Assembly (NCBI GenBank): GCA_036365455.1
Contig: JAWQUS010000020.1
Coordinates: 20,469,001-20,533,000, forward strand
Origin: Macrosoma leucophasiata
Lineage: Eukaryota; Arthropoda; Insecta; Lepidoptera; Hedylidae
Reading direction: 5' to 3'
Length of the DNA: 64,000 nucleotides
Shown here: positions 63,256 to 64,000 of the stretch, in pieces
How positions within the stretch are numbered: position 1 is the stretch's first letter
How the letters are laid out: every line of letters begins with the position of its first letter
Translations under genes and position numbers: made by a program
Notes under the pieces: model-generated
Seen by the model: only the letters and a program-made list of their open reading frames with translations
What the model was told of the DNA's origin: nothing
The model's database searches: none

Positions 63256-63415
63256 GGGTGGTAAACCCAGCACTATTGTGTTCCGATTGGATGGTAAGTA
63301 ATTTTTATCACAGACGCAAAGTACTAATAATTTTCAACTATTCAGTGAGTTGCATGTTTATTTAAGGCAGATAAGCATGCAGTCTACTGGTCACTCGTAA
63401 CATAAAAAAAAAATA
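63256..63415 (+). mobile_element. family A, degraded 3' half
   Basis: CCCAGCACTATTGTGTTCCG, then a weak body ending CATAAAAAAAAAAT. Confidence 0.5.
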
Positions 63416-64000
63416 TGTCGGAGATACCAAGGGATATTCAAAAAAGAATATCTTTTATTGGGCGTCTTCTTGCACATGCCACGTAGTAGGTATTGAAATT
63501 CACACTATCCGTTATGGTAATTGGTGTGATGATCCAAAAATGTTTGTTCCCACAAACTTCCTTAATCACTATTGAAAAATGCAAGTCAATGAACAATCAT
63601 TACTAAACTCACCAGCTCCACCCAAATTTGGAATACAAAACCATTCCCACATTCGAAAATACAGTTCAGAGACTACTAAACGACTGACAATCGATTACAA
63701 GTAACGAAAAAACTGTTGGTCTTGAAGCGAGGTAGCCAGCCGTGAAAATATAATGGGTGGGTAATAGCATTATAGGTCTGCGGACGATGGCGGGGTGTGT
63801 GAGGAGGCTGAGGGGGACGGGGTTCAGAGGGGCGGGGCGCCGGACACCCTTAGGTATAGCCTTCATACCCAATTAGATGTCTAGCTCACAAAGACTTACC
63901 CACCTTTTTACGATACACGACAATCGATATTGTAGTGTGAATCAAATGACTCGAGTCTTCTTATAATAATATGTTGTGTTCCAAAAGAAAATGTTATTTT
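63416..64000. other. no gene seen; GC-rich block at 63775-63850
   Basis: The block (GGGGACGGGGTTCAGAGGGGCGGGGCGCCGG) has no recognised ORF. Possible regulatory DNA or part of an exon beyond my recognition. Confidence 0.35.

Overview
This is AT-rich animal nuclear DNA. It carries short exons with GT/AG splice sites, tRNA-headed SINEs, Helitron ends of the lepidopteran type (hairpin followed by CTAGT), TTA-flanked MITEs and BEL/Pao, Gypsy, CR1-like, RTE-like and mariner remnants. Together these point to an insect, most likely a moth or butterfly. No bacterial-type operon, rRNA or convincing functional tRNA gene was seen.

The only host gene I can support is a Vsx/Chx10-type (visual system homeobox) paired-like homeobox gene on the minus strand. 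Two consecutive exons are visible: 36889-36979 (Lys-rich segment ending in Arg-Arg-His and a split Arg codon) and 35905-36028 (most of the homeodomain, ending exactly before the WFQNRR helix). Their splice phases match (phase 2). I found no candidate for the next exon in the 35.9 kb downstream, so the following intron is very long or the exon was missed. Most of the window is therefore probably intron and flank of a developmental regulator. It has GC-rich, non-repeat islands that look like regulatory DNA: two clusters of the palindrome TACCGGTA (3.6-4.7 kb and 26.1-26.9 kb) and three local direct duplications of otherwise unique-looking blocks (23.9/24.8 kb, 35.2/37.6 kb, 42.1/42.7 kb). One of these pairs brackets the two Vsx exons.

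Mobile DNA dominates the rest. From left to right: the 5' half of a BEL/Pao retrotransposon on the minus strand (1-2644, coding region running off the left edge); a decayed mariner transposase (11.8-12.6 kb); a CR1-like LINE nested in an RTE-like LINE end (16.2-17.1 kb); TTA-flanked MITEs, one inside another (19.5-19.8 kb); RTE-like RT fragments (18.5 and 22.1-22.7 kb); TIR-bounded elements (27.9-29.4 kb); a candidate solo LTR (30.2-30.7 kb); Helitron ends; a jockey-like LINE end (52.3-52.9 kb); and the most striking item, a complete Gypsy/errantivirus-type endogenous retrovirus at 53115-60652. That element has byte-identical 257-bp LTRs, open gag, pol and env frames, a clean AAATTTT -1 slip site between gag and pol, and a baculovirus-F-type env. 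It sits inside an older copy of the commonest repeat here.

That commonest repeat, called family A below, is a retroposon of about 290 bp ending in poly-A, present in about 40 full or partial copies on both strands. Families B, C and E are tRNA-related SINEs. Family D is a further SINE-like repeat of about 310 bp. Family letters are local labels of mine, not database names. All comparisons were made by eye.
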